A model generated the notes under the pieces. That model was not told where the DNA came from, did not search any database, and saw nothing but the letters and a program-made list of their open reading frames with translations. Made by a program: the position numbers and the translations under genes. A stretch of DNA of 64,000 nucleotides. Origin: Liolophura sinensis. Lineage: Eukaryota; Mollusca; Polyplacophora; Chitonida; Chitonidae. The first letter of the stretch is position 1, and each line of letters opens with the position of its first letter. The DNA is taken from contig NC_088295.1 of the NCBI RefSeq assembly GCF_032854445.1, positions 25,223,385 to 25,287,384 on the forward strand. The letters are read 5' to 3'. Shown here piece after piece: positions 10,839 to 23,070 of this stretch.

Positions 10839-10872
10839 TATATAAAGTATGTATACTTTAAATAGAATTCGT
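10831..10872. repeat. Near-perfect 42-bp palindrome
   Basis: Two 20-base arms (10831-10850 and 10853-10872) are reverse complements with one mismatch and a 2-base spacer. Both ends read ACGAATTCTAT. The palindrome overlaps the 5' edge of the family A SINE at 10604-10838. Confidence 0.85.
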
Positions 10873-10942
10873 CTTCCCTTAGACCTTCCAACAGTAAAAC
10901 GACTTTTCAAATGTGTTGTTATAAAATGATAGCGACCATAAC

Positions 10943-11130
10943 TTCGAGTGAGTGAGTGCTTGGGGTTTAACGTCGTACTTAACAATTTTGCAGTTATATG
11001 ACTATGAAGAAATCGTTAGAGTGCGTGTAATGTGCCTCCTTTGATGAAGGACGGATTCCCACCGCTCTTTTATTTAGTGCTGCTTCACTGAGACGCCCAG
11101 ATTCTCGTGTTGTATTATGTAGCCCTAGTG
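10943..11130 (-). mobile_element. SINE-like fragment sharing the family B 3' tail
   Basis: At its left edge are GAGTGAGTGAGTGCTTGGGG and TTTAACGTCGTACTTAACAA, followed by TTGCAGTTATATGAC. On the minus strand these form the 3' end of family B (compare the intact copy at 35467-35795). The adjoining sequence, GTGCTGCTTCACTGAGACGCC, differs from the body of that copy, so this may be a related subfamily with the same tail. Confidence 0.55.
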
Positions 11131-11219
11131 TAATGGCCAAAATGTGTTTTGTGTGTGTGAAAGTGAGATGTTGTGTTTTAGTTTTAGTGCGTGCGTTTTC
11201 ACGTATCATCAATTAGCTG

Positions 11220-13190
11220 ACTAGGGGAGACTATCTCCTTAGGTGTCGCTTAGGTCTATTTGATCGTGGGAACGTTAGACACAAACATAGCGAATCTCTA
11301 GTATAGACAGCGTGAAAACGGAAGAACGTAATGACGCCCCCCAAAACGGCATGCCGTTTATTATTGTCTTACTGTAACATGCAAATATTTACATGTAAAT
11401 CTCTTTGTATAAGCCGCATATATTTTCTGTTTGTGAGCGACGTAACTTTCCTGGGTTAAATTAAGTAGTTTTCTTCGTTGACCCGGCTTGCTCTCGCCAA
11501 ACTGTGCACTGCATTTCCACCTTGTTGGCATGGTTTAACCCCGAGTTGTTCCCCGTTATCTGAGGTACATTTGTGATAAAAATAACGTTAAATAACGAGC
11601 CATTCTTACAACATTCTTTCTTCGTTTTTACTTTATCTGTTTTGTTCTAATTTATGTAACTGATCATGTTTTTGATTAACATATATGTACTAGCGCAGAC
11701 TGTACTGTTTCTTGCTTGTCATAACGGAGAATGTGTGATGTAAAGCTGACATGTAAAATGTTGTCGTTTATTTTGTTTACAGTCAATCACGTACTGAAAG
11801 TATCATTACTGAAAGTATCACATACTGACCGTATCACGTACTAAACGTAGAGCATTGACGGACAGAATGTAGCCCAAAAGTATATCAGTAAATGCCAAGA
11901 AATCGAACTACGTGCATTGAGTTCTTTATTACCAACCGTTACACCATTTGGAAGTTGTGAAATAACATTGCCATCATAGTACTGAGAACATAAAACGTAT
12001 TTATAGCGACTTATTGGATAGTGAATGAACGCAATGCGAATAATTGTTCCGGAAAAGTCAGGATTATAGGTTTAAGAAACCAAACAAGGGCAGAAGAAAG
12101 AAAGAAAATCAGTGCCACTATAGCCTAGCATATTACCAACTTCCTGGCAAGTTGCAGCTTAGGCAAACGCTGAAGCCTGGATTTAAACCCTCTACCTCAA
12201 TGGGCAACGGTGGCCGAGCGGATGTGAAAATGGATTGGATCTAAGCTTTTATGGTTTGATTTAAAAACTCACGATGCCGAAGAGCTTTGATAAAATTACC
12301 TCTCAAACCACTTCAGATATTATGCCTCTTTTTTGTTCTGAATTTAATGATTGTTTTAAAGACCAGGTTTCACTACCTGTATTTGCTGGCATATACAAGC
12401 TATTGATTTTCTAGTGAGGGTTTTAGGCACACATACACACATGTTATCGATACTGGGCAGTGTTCAAACAGAAAAAATCAACAACTTCGGCTTATGTAGA
12501 CGGAAATAATTCATATGTGAACATATGCAGTCATAACAATGTGTTAGCCATACCTGCTATTGTAAAAGTCAATGAATTGCGCACATAACTTTATATATAG
12601 TACAAAGAAGAGGAAGCCGACACCCATCCAAGCTTTACTATGTAACGTATACCAATACAGTTTTATTCCAAATAGAAAAACAATCATTCAAAATCATTTT
12701 AATTAAGTAACTTATAAGGTAAGAACTATATGCGGAAATCGTACGTGCGCTTGATATCATACATTTTGGGGCCGAGCGAAACACCACTAACATCATTATA
12801 TTGTGAAAGGAGGACAAAACGTCTTGTAAAATATTTAATCATAATGAAATGTTTTTACCGATAAGCCCAGGGTAGTGTAAGCTGTTGCCTGATGAAGTTA
12901 TAGTAAAAGGTTAGCTCCCTTGACTTGTAGAAAATGTCAAGATAACCCAGGCATAGGCACTCCAGCAATCCTCAAGTTTCCACTACTAACAGCTCAATCA
13001 GTAAACCAAGGCCTTTAGTGTTCAAAATTAGCACTGCTATCTACATGGTTCCCCACTGTTCACATAAGCATGTTTACATTCAGTGTAAGGAAAGTTCTAA
13101 AGCTCAAATACCGTGCTCATTTCTGTTTCACCATAAAACATGCAGGTTTATTATGTTGGCCACATTCAGGACTGACTTTGTTTTACGACT
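11220..13190. other. Gene-free stretch
   Basis: No coding region is recognised. A GGTGGCCGAGCGGATGTG match near 12210 resembles the A-box of family A SINEs but is isolated. Two short direct repeats, CTGAAAGTATCA at about 11796 and 11809, have no evident function. Confidence 0.35.
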
Positions 13191-13199
13191 GTCGGGTTT

Positions 13200-13690
13200 A
13201 GAGGGGGAGGCCTGTCAGCTTGGTTTGAAAGAGTTAGAAGGTCGAGGAAATAGACCAAGCACACGTTTGATGGAGGTTGGAGGGTGGAAGAAATAGACGT
13301 GGAGTAGAGGGTCAAGGAAACCGGTCATTTTGGCCTAATTCGAACAGCCAGGCGTGGTTTGGGGTTGGAGGATCAAGGAAACAGTTGAGCTACAGAGGTG
13401 TGGGGTTGTCGGTCGAAGTGCCGAGAAAGCAGGTTAGGCAGGCGTAAGAATGGGATGTAGGACCAAGGCAACCGGTCAGGCAGGCGTGGGGTATATTGTT
13501 GGATGGTGAAAGAGACTGGCCAGGCAGATGTGGGGAGGGGGTTGGATGATCAAAGTGGCCAAGCAGGCATGGGAAGGAGGTTGTAGGGCGAGGAGGTCAG
13601 TCAGGTGTCGGGTAGGGTTCGAAGGTAAAGGAAACCGGTCGAGTAAGGAGTGTGTTGTTGATTGAAGGTCAAGGAAACTGGGTTGAGGGT
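13200..13690. repeat. Degenerate G-rich tandem repeat
   Basis: Motifs such as GGTCAAGGAAACCGGTCAGG, CAGGCAGGCGTGGGG and GGAGGTTGGAGG recur at irregular spacings of roughly 45-90 bp. One strand is strongly G-rich. Unit boundaries are too eroded to count copies. It starts the run of minisatellites that reaches 16040. Confidence 0.6.
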
Positions 13691-13904
13691 TGGAACCCTA
13701 GACTTTGTTTTATGACTCTCTTATAGCTTGTAGGCATGCATTAAATGTTTGCATGTTTTGTTATTGCTATACATATACTTAATTACAATCTCATATACAG
13801 CAGGGAAGGTCCTAACATAACCTGTACCGAATAGTCTCTGACATCACAGAGAAAGACAACAGGAAACCGTTCCTCGTTTACCTTTATACTTATGCTTTTA
13901 TTAT

Positions 13905-14265
13905 ATTATTCATGGGTGTGTGAGACAAAACGTCTGTTTATACTCTTCACGGGTATGTAAGGCAAAATGTCTGATTATACTCTTCACGGGTGTGTAAGGC
14001 AAAACGTCTGATTATTGTCTTTACGGGTGTTTAAGGCAAAATGTCGAATTATACTCTTCACGTGGGTGTAAGGCAAAATGTCTGATTATACTCTTCATGG
14101 GTATGTAAGGCAAAATATCTGATTACACTCTTCCCAGGTAAGGCAAAACGTCTGATTGTACTCTTCACGGGTATGTAAGGCAAAACGTCTGATTATACTC
14201 TTCACGGGTGTCTAAGGCAAAACGTCTGATAATACGCTTCACGGGTGTTTAAGGCAAAGCGTCTG
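13905..14265. repeat. Minisatellite, 37-bp unit, about 10 copies
   Basis: Each unit contains ACTCTTCACGGGTGTGTAAG and then GCAAAACGTCTGATTA. The TTCACGGG-type core steps by 37 bp (13946, 13983, about 14020, 14057). One unit near 14125 is shortened. There is no coding potential. Confidence 0.85.
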
Positions 14266-14269
14266 ATTA

Positions 14270-15030
14270 ACGTTGCCAACATACAGACCGGCAGACAATC
14301 CTTGTACTTGCAGTAGCAGACAATCCGTGTACTTGCAGCCAGTCTTGCAGTGGCAGGCAGACAACACCTGTATTTGCAGATAGACTTGCCGTTGCAGGCA
14401 GACAATCCTTGAACTTGCAGACAGACTTGCACTTGCAGGAAGACAATCCTTGTATTTGCAGACAGACTTGCACTTGCAGGCAGACAGTCCTTGTACTTGC
14501 AAGCAGACTTGCAGTGGCAGGCAGACAATCCTTGTACTTGCAGGCAGACTAGTAGTGACAGGCAGACAATCCTTGAACTTGCAGACAGACTAGCATTTGC
14601 AGTGACAGTCCTTGTACGTGCAAGCAGACTTGCACTTGCAGTGGCAGACAATCCTTGTACTTGCTGACAGATTTACAGGGACAGGCTGACAATCCTTGTA
14701 CTTGCAGACAAACTTGCACTTGCAGGCTGACAATCCTTAGACTTGCAGAAAGACTTGCAGACAGACATTCCTTGTACTTGCAGACAGACTTGCACTTGCA
14801 GGCAGACAGTCCTTGTACTTGCAGGCAGACTTGCAGTGGCAGGCAGACAATCCTTGTATTTGCAGACTGACGTAGTGGCATGCAGACAATCCTTGTACTT
14901 GCAGACAGACTTGCAGTGGCAGGCAGACAATCCTTATACTTGTCGACAGACTTGCCGTGGCAGGCAGACAATCCTTGTATTTGCAGACTGACGTAGTGGC
15001 ATGCAGACAATCCTTGTATCTGCAGACACT
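14270..15030. repeat. Minisatellite, 41-bp unit, about 18 copies
   Basis: Units contain GGCAGACAATCCTTGTACTT and GCAGACAGACTTGCACTTGC. The CTTG of TCCTTG falls at 14408, 14449, 14490, 14531 and 14572, exactly 41 bp apart; elsewhere the units vary. Open frames of up to about 150 residues on both strands arise because stop codons are rare in the unit. They are cysteine-rich low-complexity translations and not credible proteins. Confidence 0.9.
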
Positions 15031-15135
15031 TTTATAATAGTTTATAAGTTGATATATACTGAATGACATTCAGGTCTCACTGGTAAATGACCATTTAATA
15101 CTTGAGAATTATTCTTGATTTTTTATTGATATCAT

Positions 15136-16040
15136 TATGATATCTTGGCTAGACATAGAATGGATACAGAATATATATATTGGGGTTAATCTTGGCAACA
15201 CATAGAATAGATACAGAATATATATTGAGGTTTATCTTGGCAACACATAGAATAGATACAGAATATATATTGGGGTTTATCTTAGCCACACATGGAATAG
15301 ATACAGAATATTTATTGGGGTTTATCTTGGCAACATATAGAATAGATACAGAATATATAGTGGGGTTTATCTTGGCAACACATAGAATAGATACAGAATA
15401 TATACTGGGGTTTATCTTGGCCACACGTAGAATAGACACAGAATATATACTGGGGTTTATCTTGGCAACACATAGAATAGATACAGAATATATATTGGGG
15501 TTTATCTTGGCAACACATAGAATAGATACAGAATATATATTGGGGTTTATCTTGGCCACACATGGAATAGATACAGAATATATACTGGGGTTTATCTTGG
15601 CAACATATAGAATAGATACAGAATATATATTTGGGTTTATCTTGGCCACACATGGAATAGATACAGAATATATATTGGGGTTTATCTTGGCAACACATAG
15701 AATAGATACAGAATATATATTGGGGTTTATCTTGGCAACACATAGAATAGATACAGAATATATACTGGGGTTTATCTTGGCCACACGTAGAATAGACACA
15801 GAATATATACTGGGGTTTATCTTGGCAACACATAGAATAGATACAGAATATATACTGGGGTTTATCTTGGCAACACATAGAATAGATACAGAATATATAC
15901 TGGGGTTTATCTTGGCCACACGTAGAATAAACACAGAATATATATTGGGGTTTATCTTGGCCAGACATAGAATAGATACAGAATATATACTGGGGTTTAT
16001 CTTGGGCAAACATAAAATAGATACTGAATATATATTTGGG
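15136..16040. repeat. Minisatellite, 45-bp unit, about 20 copies
   Basis: The unit contains GGGGTTTATCTTGGCAACAC and ATAGAATAGATACAGAATAT, repeated every 45 bp with few substitutions (ACACATAG, ACACGTAG and ACATGGAA variants). Because 45 is a multiple of three, frames free of stops stay open through the array. That gives a 307-residue frame on the plus strand and 286- and 255-residue frames on the minus strand, all overlapping. This is expected of the repeat and is no evidence for a protein. Confidence 0.95.
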
Positions 16041-16419
16041 TTTAAACGAAGAAATGAGAGGAGCAGAAAAACTGACCATTTTATTACCCCGGTTATATAT
16101 TAATGGTTCCTTAATTATACAATTAAAACGGACAGCTTATAGGACTCCGTTTATTGGATTATTGTAAGTGACTAACGCTACAAGTCAGTGAAAAATAAGA
16201 ATAGGCCTACTAGTAAGTTTAAAGCCGCCAAATAATATAATTATTCGTTAGTTACCATATATGTATACGTAGTGGTTAGCAGCCATGATTTGAGAAAGGT
16301 TTACGGATTTCTTAACTGACTTGAAATCTGGCTAAAGAAGAATGTCACTGAGGTTCAGGACAACACACTTGACCAGAACTGAACATGGAAATCTTCTGCC
16401 TGCACTTCCGTCCGTTTAC

Positions 16420-16990
16420 AGGACCTGCCACGGTAAGGCGGAGAATCGGTCCCAGAGAGGTACGATAAAAAAATGCAAATTTTAAAATCCCAGGACATTT
16501 CTGTAAATTTCTTTAAAAGTTTAAAATTCGTATTTTGAACACGATCTGTCAGGCAACCATCTTAGTACAGTGAACTAACGAAGTTACTATAGAGAACAGG
16601 TTGCATAGGAAGAAAGAGTTCGAATCTTTGTTCTTTTCTTTCTCTTTGCCAACATGCTTTTTGTATGAGAAAAGATATAGGCTGTATTGCATTAAATAAG
16701 TGTTATAATGAAGTAGAGTGGATAATTGTTAAGCCATGGTATTACGGTAATGTGAGGAAATTATAGCGAAATCATACGTGAATACTGGTTGAGACGACAT
16801 GTGGTCTGTAGCTATCGTTAACATTAACATGTTGTACGTAGCGGAAGTAGAAGGCTGAACATTTGTTATATATGTAATAGCCTTACGAGTGTGTCAGCAG
16901 TTGTCAGTCACAGCTATAGATAATTTCGCTTCTTGAGGTGCACAGTTTCTTGCGCTGGGGCCGATTCCCCGCCTTACCATGCCAGGTCCT
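16420..16990. mobile_element. Non-autonomous DNA transposon with ~36-bp inverted repeats and TTAC target duplication
   Basis: The left end, 16420-16456, starts AGGACCTGCCACGGTAAGGC. The right end, 16955-16990, is its reverse complement with about four mismatches in 36. The tetranucleotide TTAC flanks both ends, at 16416-16419 and 16991-16994, and fits a 4-bp target-site duplication. The 571-bp interior has no transposase-like open frame. I cannot assign a superfamily. Confidence 0.75.
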
Positions 16991-16999
16991 TTACATTGA

Positions 17000-19900
17000 T
17001 CGTAGTTTAGAATAGGTTTTCACCTAGCTACTACTAAGCACATTGTTATATATCCACTCCGAGCAGTCAGACAACCTTGCGTTAAAATTAACGCCATGAG
17101 TTTTTTTTCCAGCTGTTTACCACTCATCTTTGTAATATAACACTTTCGCCTTATGTGTGAATAAGGACAGGGAATCGGACAGCCTGAAGGCCAGTTACTG
17201 ATGTTACCAATGTGTATGCAGAACAGCCTTACAACCTTTCTGATGTATGACCAGCCTTTTACCACGCGACTTTATGGTATATGATCAGCCTTTTACCACG
17301 CATGCCTATTCTCTTGTGACAAACATAGCGTAAATAGATATGATTCTTTATTGACAGAGGCCGTCCAAGCCTGGCTTTATAAACACGCATATTCCTGGTG
17401 ATTTAGCATTCACACGTGTTTAGGTAAAGCCTGGCTCCCGCAAGATCCTTGAATTTTATAGCCGTACATTATTTTTTTCAAATATTAGAAATATATATGC
17501 GCAGAAAAAAATAATGTTTGACTGCACGGCTGAAACACTTTCCTACTTTAAGGCAACCCGAGTAAGAGCTTCTCTTAGATCTGGGATCTGTTTCATTCTT
17601 CCTAGCTTATCTTTCAAAAATACCGAGACTCTTATATATATTCACTAAACTGGAACAAGAAGATTACACCATTAAAATGGCGATTGGCAACTTGTACACT
17701 TGTAGTATGATGAACAATTGGGACTCTTAGCAACTGTTGTGAAAAAAAGGTGATCTTCGTTTTCGAATCAGTAGCCGCGTATCACTTATAGCAACGAAGG
17801 CGTATGATTCGAAAATGGCGCTTTGCGAAGTATGGATAATGTGTGAGTGGATGCGGCGGTTATACTTTTGTTAACTACGACGTTATGGCCTTTATTATCC
17901 CCACACAATGAGATGATATGAATTCAGAATTACTAAAAGATCACGGGAAACCTGTTTTCGTCGAGCCACACTGGCGAATGCAAATGTTCTGATTTCTCTA
18001 AAATTCTTCTACACAGTTAACAGTCGTTTTCCAAATGGTTTGAAATGCAGAGACACAACTTCTCTGTCGAATGCACATGATGTCCTGTGAAATTCGGTTA
18101 CTGGTAAGCTTTCTGTTGCAGATTCTTTTTGCAAAATATGCAAGTGGTAAAGGTCCTTTTGTCACACTAACAAATTCTACCATTAATCGCTTTGAGCAAA
18201 ATGTTTGTGCTTGTTCACGAGAAGTGTTATCTCATTTCCAACGTATCGTCTTTGTCTCCTTGTGACTGTCCAGCTTTAATACCGATATATTTGAAAGCTG
18301 CCTCACTGTGACGTCATCCAAAGGCTTCCCTTTAAATCCCAGTATCCCTTTATGCCGAGCCATCAACTGTATATCTTAGCATCTAGCCCTTAATACAAAT
18401 CGCCCATAGAAAAAAACGCCATATTCCGCAGTTTTTGTTCTGTAGTAATGACCGGGCTCTGCACTAAACTCAGAACTCCCGTTTTATATGTTGACTTAGG
18501 TATTGTTATTAGCTTGAAAACGGTTTTATTTCATTCGCAACAGAAGTGAGCAAATCTTTAAACAAAGAAAATAACTTTTTGGATTGAAACTGTTATATCA
18601 AGATTAAAAATCAGTATGAGAACTGAATTAGTTCATGGCGGAAGATATGAACCTATATTATATGACATTACCAAAATAGAACTTCTGTGTTCGATCCAAT
18701 ATACTTCCCTTATAGAAGAAATGACACCAAATTTCTCTTCTTAGTCCCTTCAGATTCCCTATCAGCTTACTGGAAAAGGTCGAATATATTACAAGTGGGC
18801 AAATCCATTGATAGCCGATACGGAAGACAGCTCGATCTCGACATATCCCGTCATTTAAACGGTTCTTGTCTGGGCGATATTTGGATAGTCCGAGAGGATC
18901 ACCAAAGGTTTCGTCCGGTATCGACATATGTACCGTTAAATACCAGATATTCACGCTATATTCATACATTCTCTTGTAGAATTGGCCACGTACACAAATA
19001 CTTTCAGCAATACTTCCTACAGTAGTAAAGCAAATGGACACCAATGTCATTTCACATTGTTAATATGGATTTGTGTTGAAACTCAGCATAGCACTGATGT
19101 ATTCTGACATTGATTGTCATTATACACCAATAACCACATGCTTGGTGGCCACGTGCCACCGATCCACGCATAAAGAAGGAGCATCAAACCGAAAACTCTT
19201 TTCAGTTCACGTCCTCATTTATATGAATAGATCATGCTGGCTTCCTCTCCGGTGATACATGGGAAGGTCCCCATCAGCAACCTGCGGATGGGCGTGGGTA
19301 TCCTCCCACTATAATGTTAGCCGTCGTCGTTTAAGTGAAATGTTTCTGAGTACGGAATAAAACACGAATCAAATAAAAAAAACATATATACAGATATTTT
19401 TTCCCAACTTTTGCATACATTGTTATCTTTATCAACTTAACTGGGAAAGGCCCTTAACCTTAATGTCCAGCTACCGGTTCAAACTTATTTGTGAGGCTGG
19501 TGATACATACAATATCAGGAACACATTCCGCTCATTTAGTGGACGAAACGTAACATTTCTATTCTATATTTTGGACCAAAATGAAGATAAGAGAAGCTAA
19601 ACAGGTCCTAACCATATCTCAAGCGTTTGAGTTATACATGTATCATAAGAGATAAACATGGTCATGCTCTGTGTAAAGCTATCTCTGGCCAGTTATTGTA
19701 TCATCCATGATATCAAAATAATTGATCAAATAAGTCTGCATAAAATTACAACATCAGCCATAAAATGAAAAGCAGTGTTTATACTGAACAGCTTGCATCA
19801 CTCGGTATCCTTGGCAGGCCTCTCTCCTACGCCGCGTAAAGATGAGATGTGACGTCACAGAGATGGGACGCGGTTCCAGTAAGTGATAAACACATCAGCT

Positions 19901-20090
19901 CAAGAGCACGCCCACATAACCACGCAGAGACATGTTTATATTACCAGATAAGGCCATGACGGCTGATTCCATTGCTCGGAGCCACAAGGCAATCGGCCTG
20001 TTTCATATTTGTATGGCATGTTTTCAGTATGGCTGAGAACAGATTTCATTGTCCAACCAATGTTATAAAGTCATTCGTTCTGCTGCTTAA
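17000..20090. other. Gene-poor stretch
   Basis: Nothing is clearly coding. At 18658-19050 two frames of 130 (minus) and 112 (plus) residues overlap, neither with a recognisable domain. A 20-base direct repeat built on CAGCCTTTTACCACGC lies at 17251 and 17285. The sequence AAGGTCCTTTTGTCAC near 18149 recurs at 20098, at the edge of the 90-bp array. Confidence 0.35.
19231..19382 (+). mobile_element. SINE family A, 5'-truncated copy
   Basis: The family body is present: CATGCTGGCTTCCTCTCCGG, GGGAAGGTCC, CAACCTGCGGATGG, CCTCCCACTATAATG and GTCGTCGTTTAAGTGAAATG. The 3' tail is ACGAATCAAATAAAAA. The tRNA-like head is absent. Confidence 0.8.
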
Positions 20091-20099
20091 ACTGGATTA

Positions 20100-20435
20100 A
20101 GGTCCTTTTGTCACTAACTTAAGGAACAGCCATATATATCGCTTTGAAACCCCAAGAAGATGTCTTATTGAAAGCGCAGGGAGTATAGAGAATCTACCAA
20201 AAAAAACATATGTACCGTTTTTGAAATACCACAAAGATTGGATTTGGTATGCCTTATTTAAACTACAAACAAGTATAAAGAATGTACCAAAAAAAACCAT
20301 ATACAACTTTTTTGAAATACTATGGAGATTGAATTTGATGCGCCTTATTAAAATTGAAGCAACTATAGAGAATCTACCAAAAACATATGTATCGTTTTGG
20401 AATACCATGAAGATTGGATTTAAAACGTGGGACTT
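20100..20435. repeat. Tandem repeat, 90-bp unit, about 3.5 copies
   Basis: The motif TATAGAGAATCTACCAAAAA occurs at 20184 and 20364, and a variant (TATAAAGAATGTACC) at 20274, giving a period of 90. Each unit also carries TTGAAATAC followed by GATTGGATTTG and CCTTATT. A 103-residue minus-strand frame runs through it as three related 30-residue blocks, because 90 is a multiple of three. No known domain matches. Confidence 0.75.
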
Positions 20436-22890
20436 TATTTTTTATTTGAAGTCATCTACCACAGAAAATCTTCCGGCCAAAAACAGTCTTTTTTTTATAT
20501 CCGTCACATCAGCGACTTAAGACTTTCCTTCATTATTACAACATCCAAATCAGTACTTCAGCTTTCTTACTTTCACCCCTCTAAGCGATAAGTACAGTTC
20601 TGTTTTTTTCCCCGTAATATTCTTGTTTCCGATCTGGGCGATGGGAGGTAATGTTTGACCTTGAGGGAAATAACATTGATCGTAACTGTCCCCGTACAAC
20701 ACCCACGTCTGCTCGAGTGGTGTCTAAATCCAATTGACTCAGTACTAGATATGCTGGGTCAGGATTGACCGGATTCCAAATTGCCTTTTCCTTATCATCG
20801 TTTTCGTCTCTGAGGAATGTGTGAAAAAGGGCCGTGGCGCTGACATCTTCAGCCCGGTGTTATTTTAGATGATGCTGTGGTTGTCCCAGAACTTGCTAAG
20901 GAATGAACATACATTGGCTGACATCTGATTCGGACGTTAGCCTGGGTCTCGATGACCCTCAGGACAAGCATACTGGCTGTCCTCCCACATACAGCCACAC
21001 TGATAGTCCTTCGTTTACGAACAGAGCCACATCAACACTACACACAATTCAAGAAACACGTGAGGGCATAGATTTTACTGACTATAAATACTTTTCAGAA
21101 ATTTAACGTTGTTCAAAAATGATCTTTGAGATTTCATGATTCTTTTCTTCGGTATAGTTACGATTTCAGAAAAAAAAATAACTAATCCAAATTACATTCA
21201 TGCACCAGTGGATTTCAGAAAAGAGAAGATCACGAATGTTTCAGCATTAGGTCTTATATATCAACACTCAGAAGGACTAACTGATTCACTCTCTAAAACA
21301 CCAAAGGCTAGACTCCATTGACTAACGCACAAGCTCTCGCTTCTTTTGGCTGCCACTTTATATACGTCTGGAGCTTCCTCGAGAAATTTATTTGGAAAAG
21401 AGCATTGACGGGTTCCGTTCACATGATTTTAGCCATGTAAAGGAAATGACCTGGAACAGGATGTTAAGCCACAATCAAAATGAGTATATATATTTAAAAA
21501 CGATTCATTGATATGCCCTAGCTTTTTGAGTTTTGACAATCTATCAGGGGGGGAACAAAAAGTGGTCTGTCCGATTCTACGATTTTCAAGCAAAACTTGT
21601 AAGGGTGAGAATTATTATTTAATTATTTTATTCTAATGGTTCAGTACACTTTGTCTGAAAGAAACCCTGTCGCCATCTTTCCAAGTTATTTTTAATATCG
21701 GTGAGTATACAGAGTGACTATGGGGACCTTTAACCATATACACCTATGTGTGTAATCCAAGAACTACATTTTGTAGCTGGGACAAAATAGGACTTATTTC
21801 GGTTTATTAAAACGTCGAGATACATTTTTATATACACGAAGAGACAAACTCATGCAGAAAGTTAAAAATAGTTCAGTGATTATATAGTCTTGTAACAAGC
21901 CAAATATTATAATGACGAGCCAACCGAGCCTTATATTCTATATATATAGGCATATTCCATAGCCAGACGAAACTTGATCAATACATGGGCACCAGGGAAG
22001 TCAAGCATTTATCTGGGAGAATAATAACAAAGGGGGCATCGGAGTGGTGCCAGAATTTAGTGGGTAACATTGGTAACCATATAGCTGTGTTGCGTGGTTC
22101 TTTATCTGGAAAACCATCAATACGTATTAGTATCATTCACGCAAGCATCTTTGCTTCCGAATGGAGATTTGGTATGCTTGATGGTGTACATGGGAATCTA
22201 AGACGGCATGCCTGAAGCTAAGTAGCGATGATTTAAAATCCAGCAATGCAACACTGACTTCTTCCTTCCTTCTAGAAGTTTACGTTAGTCAGAATCTAAA
22301 GAGAATGGAGTCTTATAGAATACTCCTGGCTATTCAGGTCACTTCGCCTCTCATATTTGTATCTTCGATTCGAGTAAGTGTGTTGATAGCACCAGTTAGA
22401 CTCTCAGTGTGAACGTAAACTCGTATACCACAGTCAGGACTGAGTGTGAGCCGGTTTTTCATAATTTTTTCAACACGGATATATATGAAATATTCTTGTT
22501 TAAATCATCAACTAAATCACCCATTTAGGCAGTTATGTCCTTTTCCATTTCATTTTATTTGTTTTACCTATGCAGCTGTACGCAAAGAATTATTAGTGTG
22601 GGGTTATTGGGTGCAGCAGAAATCCTAAGGAGTTTATTAGATTCCATCCTTAGATATAATATACATAAAACCACATACACATATATGTAGGCCTACTTCA
22701 TCTGTGCATATCGGGTTTTAATTCTGACTGTCCTGAGAAGAATTAAAATGTGTGGTTATCACTTGACATATTCACACCTCAACCCCACCCCCGAATCACC
22801 TCTTCACGCCACCGATTCCCCATACTCTAATCCCCGACCCACCACCTACCGTCAATATCACAGGAGAAAATTTTGTCAAATTCATTTTCT
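20436..22890. other. Gene-poor stretch
   Basis: Only short ORFs (under 100 residues) with no recognisable family. Confidence 0.35.
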
Positions 22891-22897
22891 GTTAAGA

Positions 22898-23070
22898 GTG
22901 ATGGCTTCCTCTCCGGCTGTACGTGGGAAAGTCCTCCAACAACCTACAGATGATCGTGGGTTTCCCTCGGACTCTGTCCGGTTTCCTCCTACCATAACGC
23001 TGGCCGTCGTCGTATAAGTGAAATATTCTTGAGTATGGCGTAAAACACCAATCAAATAAATAAATCATAT
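22898..23070 (+). mobile_element. SINE family A, 5'-truncated copy with intact 3' half
   Basis: This is a clear body and tail: GGCTTCCTCTCCGGCTGTAC, GGTTTCCTCCTACCATAACG, CTGGCCGTCGTCGTATAAGT, GAAATATTCTTGAGTATGGC and CACCAATCAAATAAATAAAT. It is among the best-preserved copies and lacks only the tRNA-like head. Short ORFs crossing it are not genes. Confidence 0.85.

Noticed and set aside
12205-12225. tRNA gene suggested by GGTGGCCGAGCGG
   Set aside because: There is no B-box at the right distance and no cloverleaf. It looks like a remnant of a SINE head.
14202-15069. Several 70-153-residue cysteine-rich frames on both strands
   Set aside because: They are translations of the 41-bp minisatellite. 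Cysteine patterns follow the repeat and not a known fold.
13200-16040. Possible CRISPR array because of regular repeats
   Set aside because: Units follow directly with no unique spacers, and the genomic context is eukaryotic.
15149-16103. Large open frames of 307, 286 and 255 residues on opposite strands
   Set aside because: All lie in the 45-bp array, whose period is divisible by three and whose unit lacks stops in several frames. Overlap on both strands points to an artefact.
18658-19050. 130-residue frame opposite a 112-residue frame
   Set aside because: Both strands are open over the same DNA without any recognisable family.
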